DNA of 64,000 bases from Aphrocallistes beatrix (GCA_963281255.1 OY725494.1:2555934-2619933), one strand, 5' to 3'. Positions 44,426-55,086 are shown, counted from the stretch's first letter. The notes: generated by a model not told the origin, from the sequence alone. Program-made: numbers and translations.

Positions 44426-45130
44426 CATTAGCTCTCCGTATCACGAATTGTCTGTATCATTGATAGTACTTATAGGCGCTAGCCAGCGCTTAGTACTAGT
44501 ATAGGCGTTTCCGCCAGTGCTATAGACGCTAGCGCCCAGTCATTTTTAATATATGCTTGTTTCTGGTTTAACTTTATTTCTGAAACCGTAGCAATCTATA
44601 CATAAGGCACTACCGTGCTCAAAAAACTTGGACCAGGGATGGACTAATATAGTTAGGGAATTTCACAACATGGACCAGTCTTTTTCCAGGCACGATAGAC
44701 CTTAAAATGTATTACCAGCATATATAAATCACGTATCAGAGTCCCCGAATCCGTAATCAAAATGTGCATTGTCATCATCATATTCCGCAACGAGCCCTTT
44801 TTTACAATAAAGGATCTGGAGATAGGAACTTCCACGCGAGAGGATGGGGTAAGAGCAAGAAATCTGATTTCTGGGAACCTGGTATGCCAACGACACGAAT
44901 CTGAACTGACTGCTTCGATCCGCGACCAGTACCGCGAAGTGTCCAACTACCGGGACCAGAATACGGTAGTGTATGGGGAGCATGATAACTTCTTTGAAAC
45001 AAACAACGCACAGAATCAGTCGCTAGCCCTTAGTACTATAGGCGCTTGCGCCAGTGCTATAGGCTCTAGCGCCCAGTCATTTTTAATATATGCTTGTTTC
45101 TGATTTAACTTTATTTCTGAAACTTTTTAT
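44426..45130. repeat. Direct repeat pair around a P-like fragment
   Basis: A 110-bp sequence with CTAGCGCCCAGTCATTTTTA and atatgcttgtttctg occurs at about 44463-44585 and 45019-45125. Between them lies P-like sequence with inner box GGACCAGGGATGGAC at 44630 and interior similar to 54210-54290. The termini are eroded. No gene is supported; the ORFs on both strands here look like chance. Confidence 0.55.
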
Positions 45131-45176
45131 AATTTATTTCGATTTACATATTATTTGACCCCGCTTAATTGGAGGT

Positions 45177-45660
45177 ATTGAAAAGTCGAGAGAGCATGCT
45201 CGTCAAGTCCAGAGAGCATGCTCATTAGGTCGAGAGAGCATGCTCCTTACATTTCTACCTTCTTTATATTCAAAAAAGGTAAAAGTATTTACTGATTTGA
45301 ATCTACTACATGCGTCTTAGATACTGTACTTCCCGTACGGAGTATCACCTATAAAAATCCTGATGTAAAATTGGTTTAAATTAGTTCGAGAAGTTTCATA
45401 TATGTAATAACTTCGTACTATTATAAGTAGGTATGATGCTGGTAACCAATGGAGGAATGGCGGAACTTTCGTCCCCTGAAACGCCCTTACTCCACTTCAA
45501 AAGCCTCAATTTCCGTTCCTTACATATTAGTGCCCGTTTATTTTAGTCTCTAATGAGACAAAAATTCCGGAGATGAAAATTCCAGGGACGAAAGTTCTGC
45601 TTACCCCAATGGAGCATATAACGAGCATGCTCTCTCGACTTTTTATTATAAGCTTAATTG
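45177..45660. repeat. Fold-back with GTCGAGAGAGCATGCTC units
   Basis: Three direct units of about 27 bp (gtcgagagagcatgctc) at 45185-45251 are answered by one inverted unit (gagcatgctctctcgac) at 45625-45641, with gcttaattg outside both. The centre contains a separate MITE at 45455-45605. Confidence 0.6.
45455..45605. mobile_element. MITE with 9-bp target duplication (Mutator- or Merlin-like size)
   Basis: The subterminal inverted repeats GCGGAACTTTCGTCCCCTG and CAGGGACGAAAGTTCTGC are enclosed by the exact direct repeat ccaatggag (45446-45454 and 45606-45614). A 9-bp duplication suggests a Mutator-like or Merlin-like source, but no transposase is present to decide. Confidence 0.65.
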
Positions 45661-45885
45661 AGCTTCAGTCTCGATATTTTGTCCTGATTGGTTTCTTTGC
45701 ACTCACGAGAATTCTAGAATTATAATGATATACGTAGTACGCGTATCAGTTTTAAAATGAAACTCGATATGTTAATTATATTACAATTCTACTTGAAGAG
45801 TATTTATAGACCAAATCAACGTATCCGTACAATTATTTTGACTTTATTGTAAACACCGATTTGATTGTAAATCCAACATTATAAA

Positions 45886-47116
45886 ATGGCTAGTGCTAAT
45901 GTGTTGAGAAGTGATTTCCTCTCTCAAGTGGAGAGAGTGAGGAGGGAAATAGCTACAAAGTTCCAGAGATTTCATCAAGTGTTAGTGGAAAGGGAAGCCA
46001 GTCTATTGTCAGAGCTGGATGAACTGGTGGTTAGGTACAAGGGGGAAGATGTCAACCAACAGATTGAGGAACTGAATCGTTTGGAAGAGTCGCAACTATC
46101 CTCTGTCAAGGAAAACAAAAATAAAGAAACTGTGAAGAAGAGTGTGTCTGTGTTGGAAGCACGCGTGAGAGAGATAAGAACTATGTTTGAGAGAGATCTC
46201 GCTAGCATGCGGAGAGTAGTGCTGAAGTGGGATGAGTGTGTGTTCGATAAACTGAGCGAGATAGGAATGATCGAGGTGAGTGATGCTCCTCCCTACGAAT
46301 ATAAAGGAGACCCCATCATGGTAGCTTGTAAACACAGTCCTAGTGAATCTACATCACCCGGAGTGTTCTACTATCCTAGATCAATCGCAATAGATTCTGA
46401 AACTGGCAATGTTCACATATCTGATTCATTGAACAATCGTGTACAAGTGTTTACTAAGAATCTAGTTCTTATTTGATTTCAAAAAGAAGATGAATTGTCC
46501 AGTTGGTATCTGTATCAACCATAGCAAAGTCTATGTTACGCAGTTCATGAGCTATTCCCTGAATGTGTATAGCACTGAAGGGAAATTCTTAAACTCTGTT
46601 GGAAAGGAAGGGAAAGGAAAACTAGAATTTGATTGGCCTAGAAGAGTTGGCGTATCAAATGAGAAGAAAAGAATTTACATTTGTGAGAGAAATAATGCTA
46701 GAATTCAATGTTTAAACTTGGATCTTACATTCCATTCATTCATTAAGGATATTCGCTCTCCCAAAGATGTTAAGCTGACTTCTGATGAGGTTGTAGTGCT
46801 GACACCAGGAGATCCGTGTGTTCGTTATTACAATTATTCTCACCAGCTCATCAGACAGATAATACCTCGTGGAGAAGGGAACCTAGTGATGAATCCATTG
46901 TACTTCTGTCTAGATAAAGCTAACAACATTCTAATGACGGATTTTGCTACAAATTGTGTGTTAATCTTCTCTGACAGAGGAGAATTGATACACAAATTCG
47001 GTCAGGAAGGAGAAGATAGAGGAGAGTTCATTGAAGTTCGAGGAATAGCTCTAGACTCTGAAGATAGAATAATAGTAGCATCTCACAATCCCAAACATTG
47101 CATCCAACTATTCTGA
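45886..47116 (+). pseudogene. Coiled-coil plus NHL-repeat protein (TRIM-NHL-like), one frameshift
   Basis: It starts at ATG 45886 (aaaATGG). Residues 1-125 or so form a long charged coiled coil (for example LLSELDELVVRYKGEDVNQQ). The first NHL blade follows (YPRSIAIDSETGNVHISDS, then NNRVQVF). The frame then ends at 46474-46476, and the propeller continues in the +1 frame from about 46464 (FLFDFKKKMNCPVGICI) for five more blades to 47116. A one-base insertion in the aatctagttcttat stretch at 46460-46466 explains the break. The architecture lacks RING and B-box but is otherwise that of TRIM-NHL scaffold proteins. It is related to the intact NHL gene at 23763. The single lesion could be an assembly error. 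Confidence 0.85.
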
Positions 47117-48612
47117 CTTTAGTATGATTTATTTATTGTATTGTTAGGCTACATTCTCTATTGATTCTCTCTAAACTATTATTTCTACTTTTCATTCTCA
47201 TTATGTGAACTTTATATTGTTTTATTGTATCTTATTTCAAAACTACCTAATTTTTGATAATCCTTTAGTTTAACTTCTATCAGCAAAAGCTTATCCGCTC
47301 TTTCCAGTTTCAGCTGGAGATCGGTTCCTAAGTCGCTTCCTTAGTATATTTATCTGATAAGATGATGCTCATCCAAACTTTCTCCTTCCTCTCAGGAGGT
47401 TACCTATCGTTCCAAATATATCAACCTCCCAATCTTTTTTTGCTGATCTCGCTTCCTCTGATCTCTGTACTAACCCACCGGAGCATCTTGAGGAACTTAT
47501 AGTATAATATAGCTGTACTCTATCTTCCATCTATGATCAGCATGCTCCGCCTCGAACCAAAATCATAGTCACGCGTCCCGTGTCCCTTGGTTCACCAGCA
47601 GCATCAAGCAGGCCAAGCGAGCGATAAAGAAAGCTGAAATTGAATTCAAGCATCAGGGAATCTTGTGACTGACCTGATGAACAGGGAACGTCGCAGTTTC
47701 TATTCTGATTGGATCAGTCAATCCTGTCATGACCAGCGCTCACTTTTCCATTAACTCACTTCTTGGCTTACGCCAGCAACAGGTCTTAACACCTCATGCT
47801 GATAAGGCTGCTCTTTCTCAGGAATTCGCCAACTTCTTTGTTCTTAAGGTAAACAACATCCGTTCTACCATCGATTCAAATACATCGTCGTCTTCCGTTG
47901 CTCCTTCAGATAATTCCAACATCATTTCCACCAATTCAAAGAATTATGTAAGGAAGAAAAGGTGCTTACGATAGGCAGACTGCGTCCCCGGGAAGAGGTG
48001 ATGTAATGTAAGATTCACGACCTGGATAGGAGCGGCCCTCTCAGTTATCTTAGAAATGAAAGAAAGATTGCTAAGAGGACGATAGTTAGAGAAGATGGGA
48101 TCGAGATTTGGTCTTTTAAGTTTGGGCAAGATGATGACGCACTTCCAGACTGCACTCCTGAAGGTCACAAACGACATCCTCCTCAGCATGAATCGCCAAC
48201 ACGTATCCCTTCTGGTTCTTCTTGATCTTAGTTCAGCCTTCGACACCGTCGACCATACCATCTTACTCAACCGTCTCCAGTCTCATTTTAATTTGTGACT
48301 CTTCTCTGTCTTGGTTTGAATCTTACCTCTCTGGTAGGACTCAATTCGTCTCGATAAAGGGTTCTGATTCCTCTAATGTCTCGATCCAACACAAAGTTGC
48401 TCAGGGTTCTTGTCTTGGTCCGTTATTAGGTCCTACCTCCCCGATATGCACTGCTATGCCGACGATACTCAGGTCTATCTTCTTTTAAACCCGATTCCAT
48501 CTCTTCTGAAAATTCAGCCTTCTCCGCCATCCAATCTTGCATCTCTGCGATTCGTTCCTGGCTCCTCACCAACAAGTTGCTTAACAATGACACTAATACT
48601 GAGTTCCTTATA

Positions 48613-48800
48613 CAGTAGAACTCGCTTAGTACGTACCGCTCCGGGAAGCGGAAAAAAGTACGTACTATCCGTAAGTACGTACTAACCGAGTTGATATTAC
48701 ATAGGAATCTATATAATAAATTAATTCTGGGAAAGAGAAATGAGTACGTACTAAGCCGAAGTACGTCTTATCCCGAGTACGTACTACTCGAGTTCTACTG
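48613..48800. mobile_element. Tigger-like MITE (188 bp), copy 1
   Basis: The ends CAGTAGAACTCGCTTAGTAC and, inverted, CAGTAGAACTCGAGTAGTAC are flanked by TA. The inside has aagtacgtacta motifs and a shared core with the copy at 52676-52848. Confidence 0.9.
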
Positions 48801-48921
48801 TAATAGGGACTCGTCAACAACTATCAAATGTTAAAACTGATACCATCTCTGTTGGTGAGTGGAACTTGGCTGGATAATACCCTCGCATTGTCTACTCAGG
48901 TCAGCAAAGTTACCTCCTCCT

Positions 48922-49161
48922 CATAGGCGTCGGAAATGGGCCCGCCGGCCCTTTAGGCTGCCCGGCCCGAAGGCTCCGGGGTCGGCCCAATCGATTCCGG
49001 GCCGCTACATTCACGGCATAGTACATAATACTGCCTGATACACGGTTCTAGGAATTTGGGAATGTATCGGGGAATCTTTTACCCAGCCAGGTAGGCCTAT
49101 CCGGCCCATAACCGACAATGCCGGGCAGCCCGGCCCATGCCGGGTGGGTCCGACGCCTATG
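48922..49161. mobile_element. hAT-like MITE (240 bp) rich in CCGGCCC
   Basis: The ends CATAGGCGTCGGAAATGGGC and, inverted, CATAGGCGTCGGACCCACCC. The flanks ctcctcct and ttcctcct are 8-bp copies with one mismatch. Removing it restores a continuous reading of the surrounding LINE. The inside has repeated GCCCGGCCC. Confidence 0.82.
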
Positions 49162-49506
49162 TTCCTCCTGCTTCTACTACATCTATAACATCCGGCGTAT
49201 TAGAAAGTATCTCTCTAGGCTAGTCTGTGAAACTCTCGTTGATGCTCTTATCACATCTCGTCTTGAGTCATGTGTCATCATTTTTTGATGATATTATTCT
49301 TGAACGCCGCCTTTACAAGAAATTTCGTTATCGCAAGCGTTGCATCTTGCAATATCGTTGTATCTAGAAAAATGGTCGCAAACTTCAGACTATTTAAACC
49401 TGTTTGCCATATTTTCAAAGAATCCTAACTCATATCATTCTTATATAATATCCCCAGTTATGCTTCCACAATAATTTCACGTAAATAATGGATGCTAAGG
49501 CGAGTA

Positions 49507-50548
49507 ATAGTCCAAGACCACTTAGGGTCAACCGAGAAATTTGAGAAGTATGAACTTTTTTGATGGTTTTGAGTTATTGGGGGTCTCATTGACCAAAACT
49601 AAGCCCATTCCACTTTGGCATGCTTGGGCAATTTTTTTAATGCAAGCTTAAATATTTTGGGGGCGCCTGATGTCCCCTCCCCCCTGGGACCGCTCCTGTT
49701 TACAGTATGTCCCAAAATAATTAGCAGTGAATTTTAACTTAGTTTAATATTAAACATATGTTTAGGAAGAGTATTATAATTTCAGGCTGACTTAATTTAC
49801 GCGTTTTCATCCTATTTATAAAATATCTTGAGTTACTCAACTTACACTACCATAGCATGCGGTTAAACAGCACCTTTTCTGTAATCTAAACTCATTTTTG
49901 TCGAAACCTTTTGAAAATCCCAGCAAATATCTATCACAGTATAACAATGTATTCTTATATATTACTGAATTTAGTTAAAATATTCATGTATGTAAATATC
50001 ATTTAGTTATGTATTTTTTTAGTATTTGTTCAACGATTCGGCAAGATCGCCCCGGTTTGGAAATTCCTGTAACCACCCCCTGACTGTAAATGCCCATACC
50101 TGCCAATCTCAGTTGGACCAGCCATAACATACTCAATTATATTCGTATTCAGCATTAAATTTGGAGAAATTTGAGGGGTCACATGATCATATTTGAGCTG
50201 AATATTTTCCTTGACGACGCAGGAATGTGCAACATTCTAATCTCACAACCTCCTAGTAACCCCATCGAGTGACCCCTTGTTTTGCTTCCATATATTCGAT
50301 GAGTTCAAATAAACCTAAATCAACACTACATGATCATTGAGTCGGATTTCCTGAATGCGGAATTGTCCGAATTATTCAGGTGCCCCAAAAATATTTAAGC
50401 TTGCATTAAAAAATTGCCCAAACATGCCTAAGTGGCATAGGCTTAAATTTGGTCGAGGAGATCCCCAATAACTCAAAACCATCAAAAAAGTTAATACTTC
50501 TCAAATTTCTCGGTTGACCCCTAAATCCAGGTTTTGGTCCGGGACTAT
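49507..50548. mobile_element. Fold-back element of unassigned superfamily
   Basis: The ends TAATAGTCCAAGACC and, inverted, TATAGTCCCGGACCAAAACC. Mirrored arms of about 170 bp include cgagaaatttgagaagta and aatatttaagcttgcatt. The centre (about 49700-50365) is single copy and has no ORF of note. No target duplication could be assigned. Confidence 0.65.
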
Positions 50549-51075
50549 ATGTACGGCTTCACTCTCACAATATAAATTATTGTACGACACTATTGTAGGC
50601 TGTCATTGTTATTAGTACAATGCAATAACTTATATAGATGTCTCTTATATTATAGTGTATAACAATAAAAGAGGTTTTGTGTATATTTTCACACCTTTAT
50701 ATACATAATTTAACACCATTTGATGAATTTTAAAAAAATCGCTAGAGACTAGCTTCCAACGATTGACATGGGGTTTTAGGGGTGAAGAGCTCGAATATCA
50801 TATTTTCGAATCTATGTGATAAATTATTTGTTTACTTTTGTTTATAAGAGATACAAATTACAAAAATAGACTAGACACTGGCTTCCAACGGTTGACAAGG
50901 GGTTTTGAGGGGTAAATATCATATTTTCGAACCTATATGATAAATTATTTGTTTTTGTTTACAATAGTTATATAAAGTTATCAAATTCTCAAAATAGGCT
51001 AGATTGAGTAACTCCAGGCGCCTGCAGGGAGTCTCTGCGGACACAGAGTCTACAAGCCGCGCAGCTTGTCTATAT
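50549..51075 (+). repeat. Family-B repeat, 3' part
   Basis: It has two 140-bp-type units and a damaged GC-rich 3' module (gcggacacagagtctacaag), truncated before the terminal hairpin next to the hAT element. Confidence 0.65.
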
Positions 51076-51842
51076 GGGTCCTGCGGCGGCCGGGGCCGCA
51101 GGGTTGATAAAAATCATGATTTATTTAAAAAATCGGATTTTTTTATTTAAATCGGAATTTTTTTATTTAAATCAGATTTTTTTAATTTTTATTGCTTTTT
51201 TGCAATTCTTTTTTGCAATTCATATATTGTTTTTTTGCAATTCACATTTTGTCATATTATTTTGATAATAAATCCACAAGATTGAGAATCAGATTTAATT
51301 TTGCTTGAATTCAGCATGTTTATGATTAATTGAATAGGAAATGTAGAAGAAAAATTTAGTACGAAGTTTTATATAGATAGATTGAGCCATAGCATTCTAT
51401 ACACTAAGGCAATGGCGCGCTTAACATTTTTTGGACCAGGGATTGGTTAGTTAATTAAGAAATCTGCCATATGCGATTATGATATATATTGTTTTATGTG
51501 AATATTCGATCATAATAACTAGGTTTATCACCTTTACCATTAAGTTAGAATCATTTAGAAACATATTAGAGGTAGTTTAATGTTTTTATACATCTTTTTT
51601 ACAAACAAAGAATGATAAATATAAATACAGTAATAATAAAACAAGCAATAACAATGATGTAGAATGTAGTATTTAGTATGTATTGATAGAGAGTATTTCT
51701 TGAAATAGAAAGATTCTGTCCTCGCCTAGCTGTGAGAGCTGCGTTTCTTAACTAATTGGTGTTTCGCTCATCGTCTAGTTTTGGTAAAAGCTGTTGTGAA
51801 CTTTGGCACTATTTAAGTTGAATATCTAAGAAGAAAGAAGAA

Positions 51843-52185
51843 TTAGGAAGCAAATTTCTGAAGTTTGGTATTATCGCGACCAATAGCAGTGTTATTAAAT
51901 TTTTTTACCTTCTTAGATAAAATGCAATTTGCCACTGTTGTGAATAACTTCTTAAGAATATCCAATTTTGATGTCATACACATACCACCCTCTCCAGATA
52001 TCGCTGGAATTTCTCTCAATTTCAAGTAGCGTAATCTCAACTAATTTTCTACGGCAGGGTCCCTCATAAAATCGACGACTTAAAATAGGATGATTATCTA
52101 TCCTACTGAATATTTCGTGCTTACCCCTAGTTGATGGAATAGCTCTCCAACAATTAAGCCATTTAACGATGCTTTCCAAAAACAA
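51843..52185 (-). pseudogene. Possible C-terminal remnant of P-like transposase
   Basis: A minus-strand open stretch with FLESIVKWLNCWRAIPSTRG, followed by RRKLVEITLLEIERNSSDIW, then a second frame. The position, opposite the THAP end of the same element, and the WLN(x)WR motif suit a P-type transposase C-terminus. The match is weak and the frames are broken. Confidence 0.35.
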
Positions 52186-52210
52186 TAATCTTTCGTCGTT
52201 GTGACGCAGT

Positions 52211-52264
52211 GGGGCAAGATATGGATTATTGAAACGAATGTTTCAATAATCCATATCTTGCCCC
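52211..52264. repeat. Perfect palindrome, 25-bp arms and 4-nt loop
   Basis: The arms 52211-52235 and 52240-52264 are exact reverse complements (ggggcaagatatggattatt then gaaac), with loop gaat. It lies in the P-like element. Confidence 0.95.
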
Positions 52265-52675
52265 TACCCTACCCAATTAACATTGAAAATGCTCCAGATA
52301 TGATTTATCAAGTTGGGGAAATCAACGGTTTGATGGGTTTTACCAATGTTTGTATGATTAATAAAACTAGAAAGACCTGCAGCTGTAGACTAATGAAAAA
52401 TTTTCAAAGCCAAGTTTACATTTTGTCGCTCTAATTGAAATTGTGATTTCGAGGTCAATTTTGGGGCTCTCTTAAATGACAGAAAATTTGTCAGTTTTGA
52501 ACAGGGTTCTAAGATCGTCAAATGCTGCATAACATATTGGGGGATAACTAGACTTCGTCAGTTGCGTGGCATTCAAAATAATATTGGCAGTAGGTACAGA
52601 AATTCTTAACTGAGCGCAAGATGGATTTGCAGATTGTGTTAGTAAATATGTTTTAGTAATCAAATTTGGGATATA

Positions 52676-52848
52676 CAGTAGAACTCGGTTAGTACCTACT
52701 CCAGGAAGCGGAAAAAAGTACGTACTAACCGAGTTGATATTACATAGGAATCTATATAATAACTGAATTCTGGTTTAGAGAAACGAGTACGTACTAAGCC
52801 GAAGCGAAGTACGTTGTATCCCGAGTACGTACTAACCGAGTTCTACTG
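52676..52848. mobile_element. Tigger-like MITE (173 bp), copy 2
   Basis: The ends CAGTAGAACTCGGTTAGTAC (right end inverted) are flanked by TA. It shares its interior (gttgatattacataggaatc) with 48613-48800. Confidence 0.9.
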
Positions 52849-52969
52849 TATAAAAGTATTTTCAAAATCGTTTAGATTTAGCCAATTGTTACGAATTGAT
52901 GCATACCTCTCGGTACAATTGGAATTCTATATACGGTATAAAACTATGATTAAATAATTCGAATTGAAT

Positions 52970-53127
52970 ACCTTCATATGTTTGTTGTCTTCATAATCCT
53001 TCCTTAGTCTGGGAATGGCTCTGAACCATTGTTCGCGTAATCACTCATCTTTGGGGAAATTAAAAATTGAGGTTGATTTATCTTCGCCTAAATAGTTAGA
53101 TCTGCAGCCTGGGACAAGACAGGGCAT
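52970..53127 (-). pseudogene. Degenerate THAP finger of the 51388-53669 element
   Basis: ATG at 53127-53125 opens a THAP start (MPCLVPGCRSNYLGED, FNFPKDE) that closely resembles the intact THAP protein at 54849, but an in-frame TGA follows FPKDE. The frame continues with LREQWFRAIPRLRKDYEDNK. The C/H pair and AVPxxF box are not found nearby. Confidence 0.75.
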
Positions 53128-53653
53128 CTGAATAGTCAAAATAAGTTGTAGTTGAAAGTAGTAAGTAGAGGATGAAAGTGGGAATGAAAATAGAACGTTC
53201 TAAGGTATTGGTATAAATTTTGTAAATATACATTATGGGTGGATAAAAAACAAATTGCATTCCAAGCTGTACTTGATTGTTTTGATGTGGGAAGTGATAT
53301 CTCGAAGTAAAATCTGCACAAACCAAATAATATTTTAAAATACACATTATTTGGCTTTTGTATTATACTTTAATTAAATCATCACTAGACATAATGATTG
53401 ATAAACTTCTCTACAATCAGAATGGCGTCAATTTCTTAAATATTAATGGAATGTTGGAATTGCAATAAAACGTAGAAGTGAAATATTAAAGTATGGATTC
53501 AAAATATGGTTTATAAGATGTCTAAGGGGTGTAGTTAATAAATTTAACATCAAATTTCAAATTTCCCAAGACGAGATAGAAATATCAACATACAACATCT
53601 AATTAACTAACCAATCCCTGGTCCCAAAAATGTTAAGCGCGCCATTGCCTTAG

Positions 53654-53864
53654 TGTATAGAATGCTATGATTGAGCATTCTGTAGATATAAACAATCTTG
53701 GCCGCCTTATCGATTCCAAGTCTATTCCTTATGTTGGAATGTATATAGCCAAATGTTGAAAATATCCGCTCAATTCCTGCGCTTGATGGCAGAGCTGAAT
53801 AATTTAATTTTTGATTGTAAAAAAGCCATTGATGAACATTATTCACAATAATATGTATGATCAT
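53654..53864 (-). pseudogene. hAT transposase dimerisation domain (hATC), cut by insertion
   Basis: The minus frame reads ALPSSAGIERIFSTFGYIHS, then NIRNRLGIDKAAKIVYIYRMLN, the typical hATC core used for dimerisation and catalysis. The P-like element enters immediately after RMLN. On the far side (51387 downward) the frame would run only a few codons to a stop, so nearly the whole domain end is preserved. The upstream catalytic part has been deleted. Confidence 0.88.
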
Positions 53865-54151
53865 TCTAATTCGAATAGAGTCGAGTCTCGTTATTACGAA
53901 TCAGGGAACCTTCGAAACGTGTACGTTTTATCCGGAGTTCTTTATGATTTAAATCATGATTTAAATCACTTGATTTAAATCAAACAACCCTGCCACCCCA
54001 CCAAACAATTTCCGCCACTGCACTACACCAATTGAGTGCATTCCAAGTACTGTAATTTGGAATTAACATAGTAAGAGAACAGTAGCTATCATAAGTACTT
54101 GTTTGTATACTGTTCCCAAGTTACGAAGTGTTAGTTCACAATAGGCTCATC

Positions 54152-55079
54152 CATAGCATTCTATACACTAAGGCAATGGTGCGTTCTAAAATTATTGGAC
54201 CATGGACAAACTAGTATAGTTATGTATTTTTTCATAGATATACTCAGTAACATATCAGAATCCTCGTATTAACATAGATTACTCCTTGCCCACACTATAT
54301 AGTTTAAAGGTCGATCAAATGTAATTTAGTAATAAGCTCATTATATGATGTAACTAGGAACTTAATTAACAACCGTTTCTTCGTTGTCTGCCAAACTCTT
54401 TGAAAAAGCCTCCTCCATCCTCAGCTGCTCTTTGTCTTCTTTCGATAGCCTCTTCGTCTTGATATTGTGATCAGTGAGATAAGGAGGGCAATTGGGGAAT
54501 ATGCAAGGCACTGCGTTTTCCTTCAAAGCCACTCTGTCCTTCAGAACTGTCACTATGCGTTGTCCATCAAAATATTCAAAAGTACTGTCAATGTCATGCT
54601 CTTTGAAATGAATGATGCATACCTAAGAGGAGAGGTGGGTAAATACTACACTGAGGGAAGATTTGAATAAGACAATAACAAACTATTACTAACCTTCAAT
54701 TGCTTGTTATTCTGGTAGTCAGCTTTGGGTCTTGGGATTGCTCTGAACCATTTTTCACGCAATTCTTGATCTTTCGGGAAGTTGAATGAGGTGGTGAATC
54801 CAGCTTGACTTTTATAGTTGGATTTACAACCAGGCACAATGCAGGCCATGTTAGAGCGAAAAAATTCGTGTGAGTATAGTAATGAATGTATAAGTAGAGA
54901 TAGTAGAAGTTTGAAATAACAACTTAATAGTAGGCATGCTTATATAGTGTGTAATATTCAGTACGATTTTTGGCGCCTAAAATTCAGCCAATCAAAATTG
55001 AGCAATTATAACTATACTAGTTAGTCCATAGTCCACGTTTTTTGAACCGCACCATTGCCTTAGTGTATAGAATGCTATG
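54152..55079 (-). mobile_element. Short P-like element (928 bp) carrying a THAP-only gene
   Basis: The ends CATAGCATTCTATACACTAA face each other. The exact 7-bp duplication gctcatc is at 54145-54151 and 55080-55086. The ends match those of the 51388 element, so the two are one subfamily. Its only gene is the two-exon THAP protein; no catalytic domain would fit in the remaining space. Confidence 0.92.
54362..54849 (-). CDS. THAP-domain protein, two exons, no transposase domain
   Basis: Exon 1 is 54849-54694 (52 codons). A 71-bp GT-AG intron occupies 54693-54623. Exon 2 is 54622-54362 (86 codons plus stop). The 138-residue product contains a full C2CH THAP finger: C3 and C8 in MACIVPGC, Trp in EKWFRAIP, the C/H pair in VCIIHF straddling the splice, and the AVPCIF box, followed by a short charged tail. 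A THAP finger alone should bind the element's own ends. In Drosophila, internally deleted P copies (KP) that keep the THAP finger act as transposition repressors; a comparable role here is inference. The cryptic read-through ORF past exon 1 has no coding support. Confidence 0.82.
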
Positions 55080-55086
55080 GCTCATC

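Larger units (their letters stand above)
47390..49290 (+). pseudogene. Non-LTR retrotransposon (CR1/jockey-like) remnant
   Basis: Degenerate plus-strand coding pieces follow ORF2 order: a linker (VPWFTSSIKQAKRAIKKAE), then FANFFVLKVNNIRSTID, the RT block LVLLDLSSAFDTVDHTILL (about 48210-48265), SWFESYLSGRTQFVSI, a VAQGSCLGPLL block, a YADD catalytic box, and a C-terminal IRRIRKYLSRLVCETLVDAL. About 190 bp (47962-48150) carry the SNYRPLSNLSFISK segment on the minus strand, so that part is inverted. Frameshifts are many. A Tigger MITE (48613) and a hAT MITE (48922) are inserted. Confidence 0.85.
51388..53669 (-). mobile_element. P-like transposon (2,282 bp) inserted in the hAT element
   Basis: The ends CATAGCATTCTATACACTAA face each other with inner box GGACCAGGGATTGG at both ends. 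The exact 7-bp duplication attgagc is at 51381-51387 and 53670-53676. Inside, on the minus strand, are a broken THAP finger near the right end and short open stretches further left that may be transposase remnants (FLESIVKWLNCWRA at 52185-52140 resembles the C-terminal region of P transposases). A Tigger MITE and a perfect palindrome lie inside. Confidence 0.9.
51099..53992 (-). mobile_element. hAT transposon (internally deleted) interrupted by a P-like element
   Basis: The ends CAGGGTTGATAAAAATCATG and, inverted, CAGGGTTGTTTGATTTAAAT, both followed by ATTTAAAT-rich subterminal repeats. Without the inserted P-like element it is only about 610 bp and keeps just the transposase C-terminus. No target duplication is seen (cggggccg left, ccacccca right). 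Confidence 0.82.

Noticed and set aside
44653..45103. Overlapping ORFs of about 100 codons on both strands
   Set aside because: They lie in a decayed P-like fragment and show no family features.
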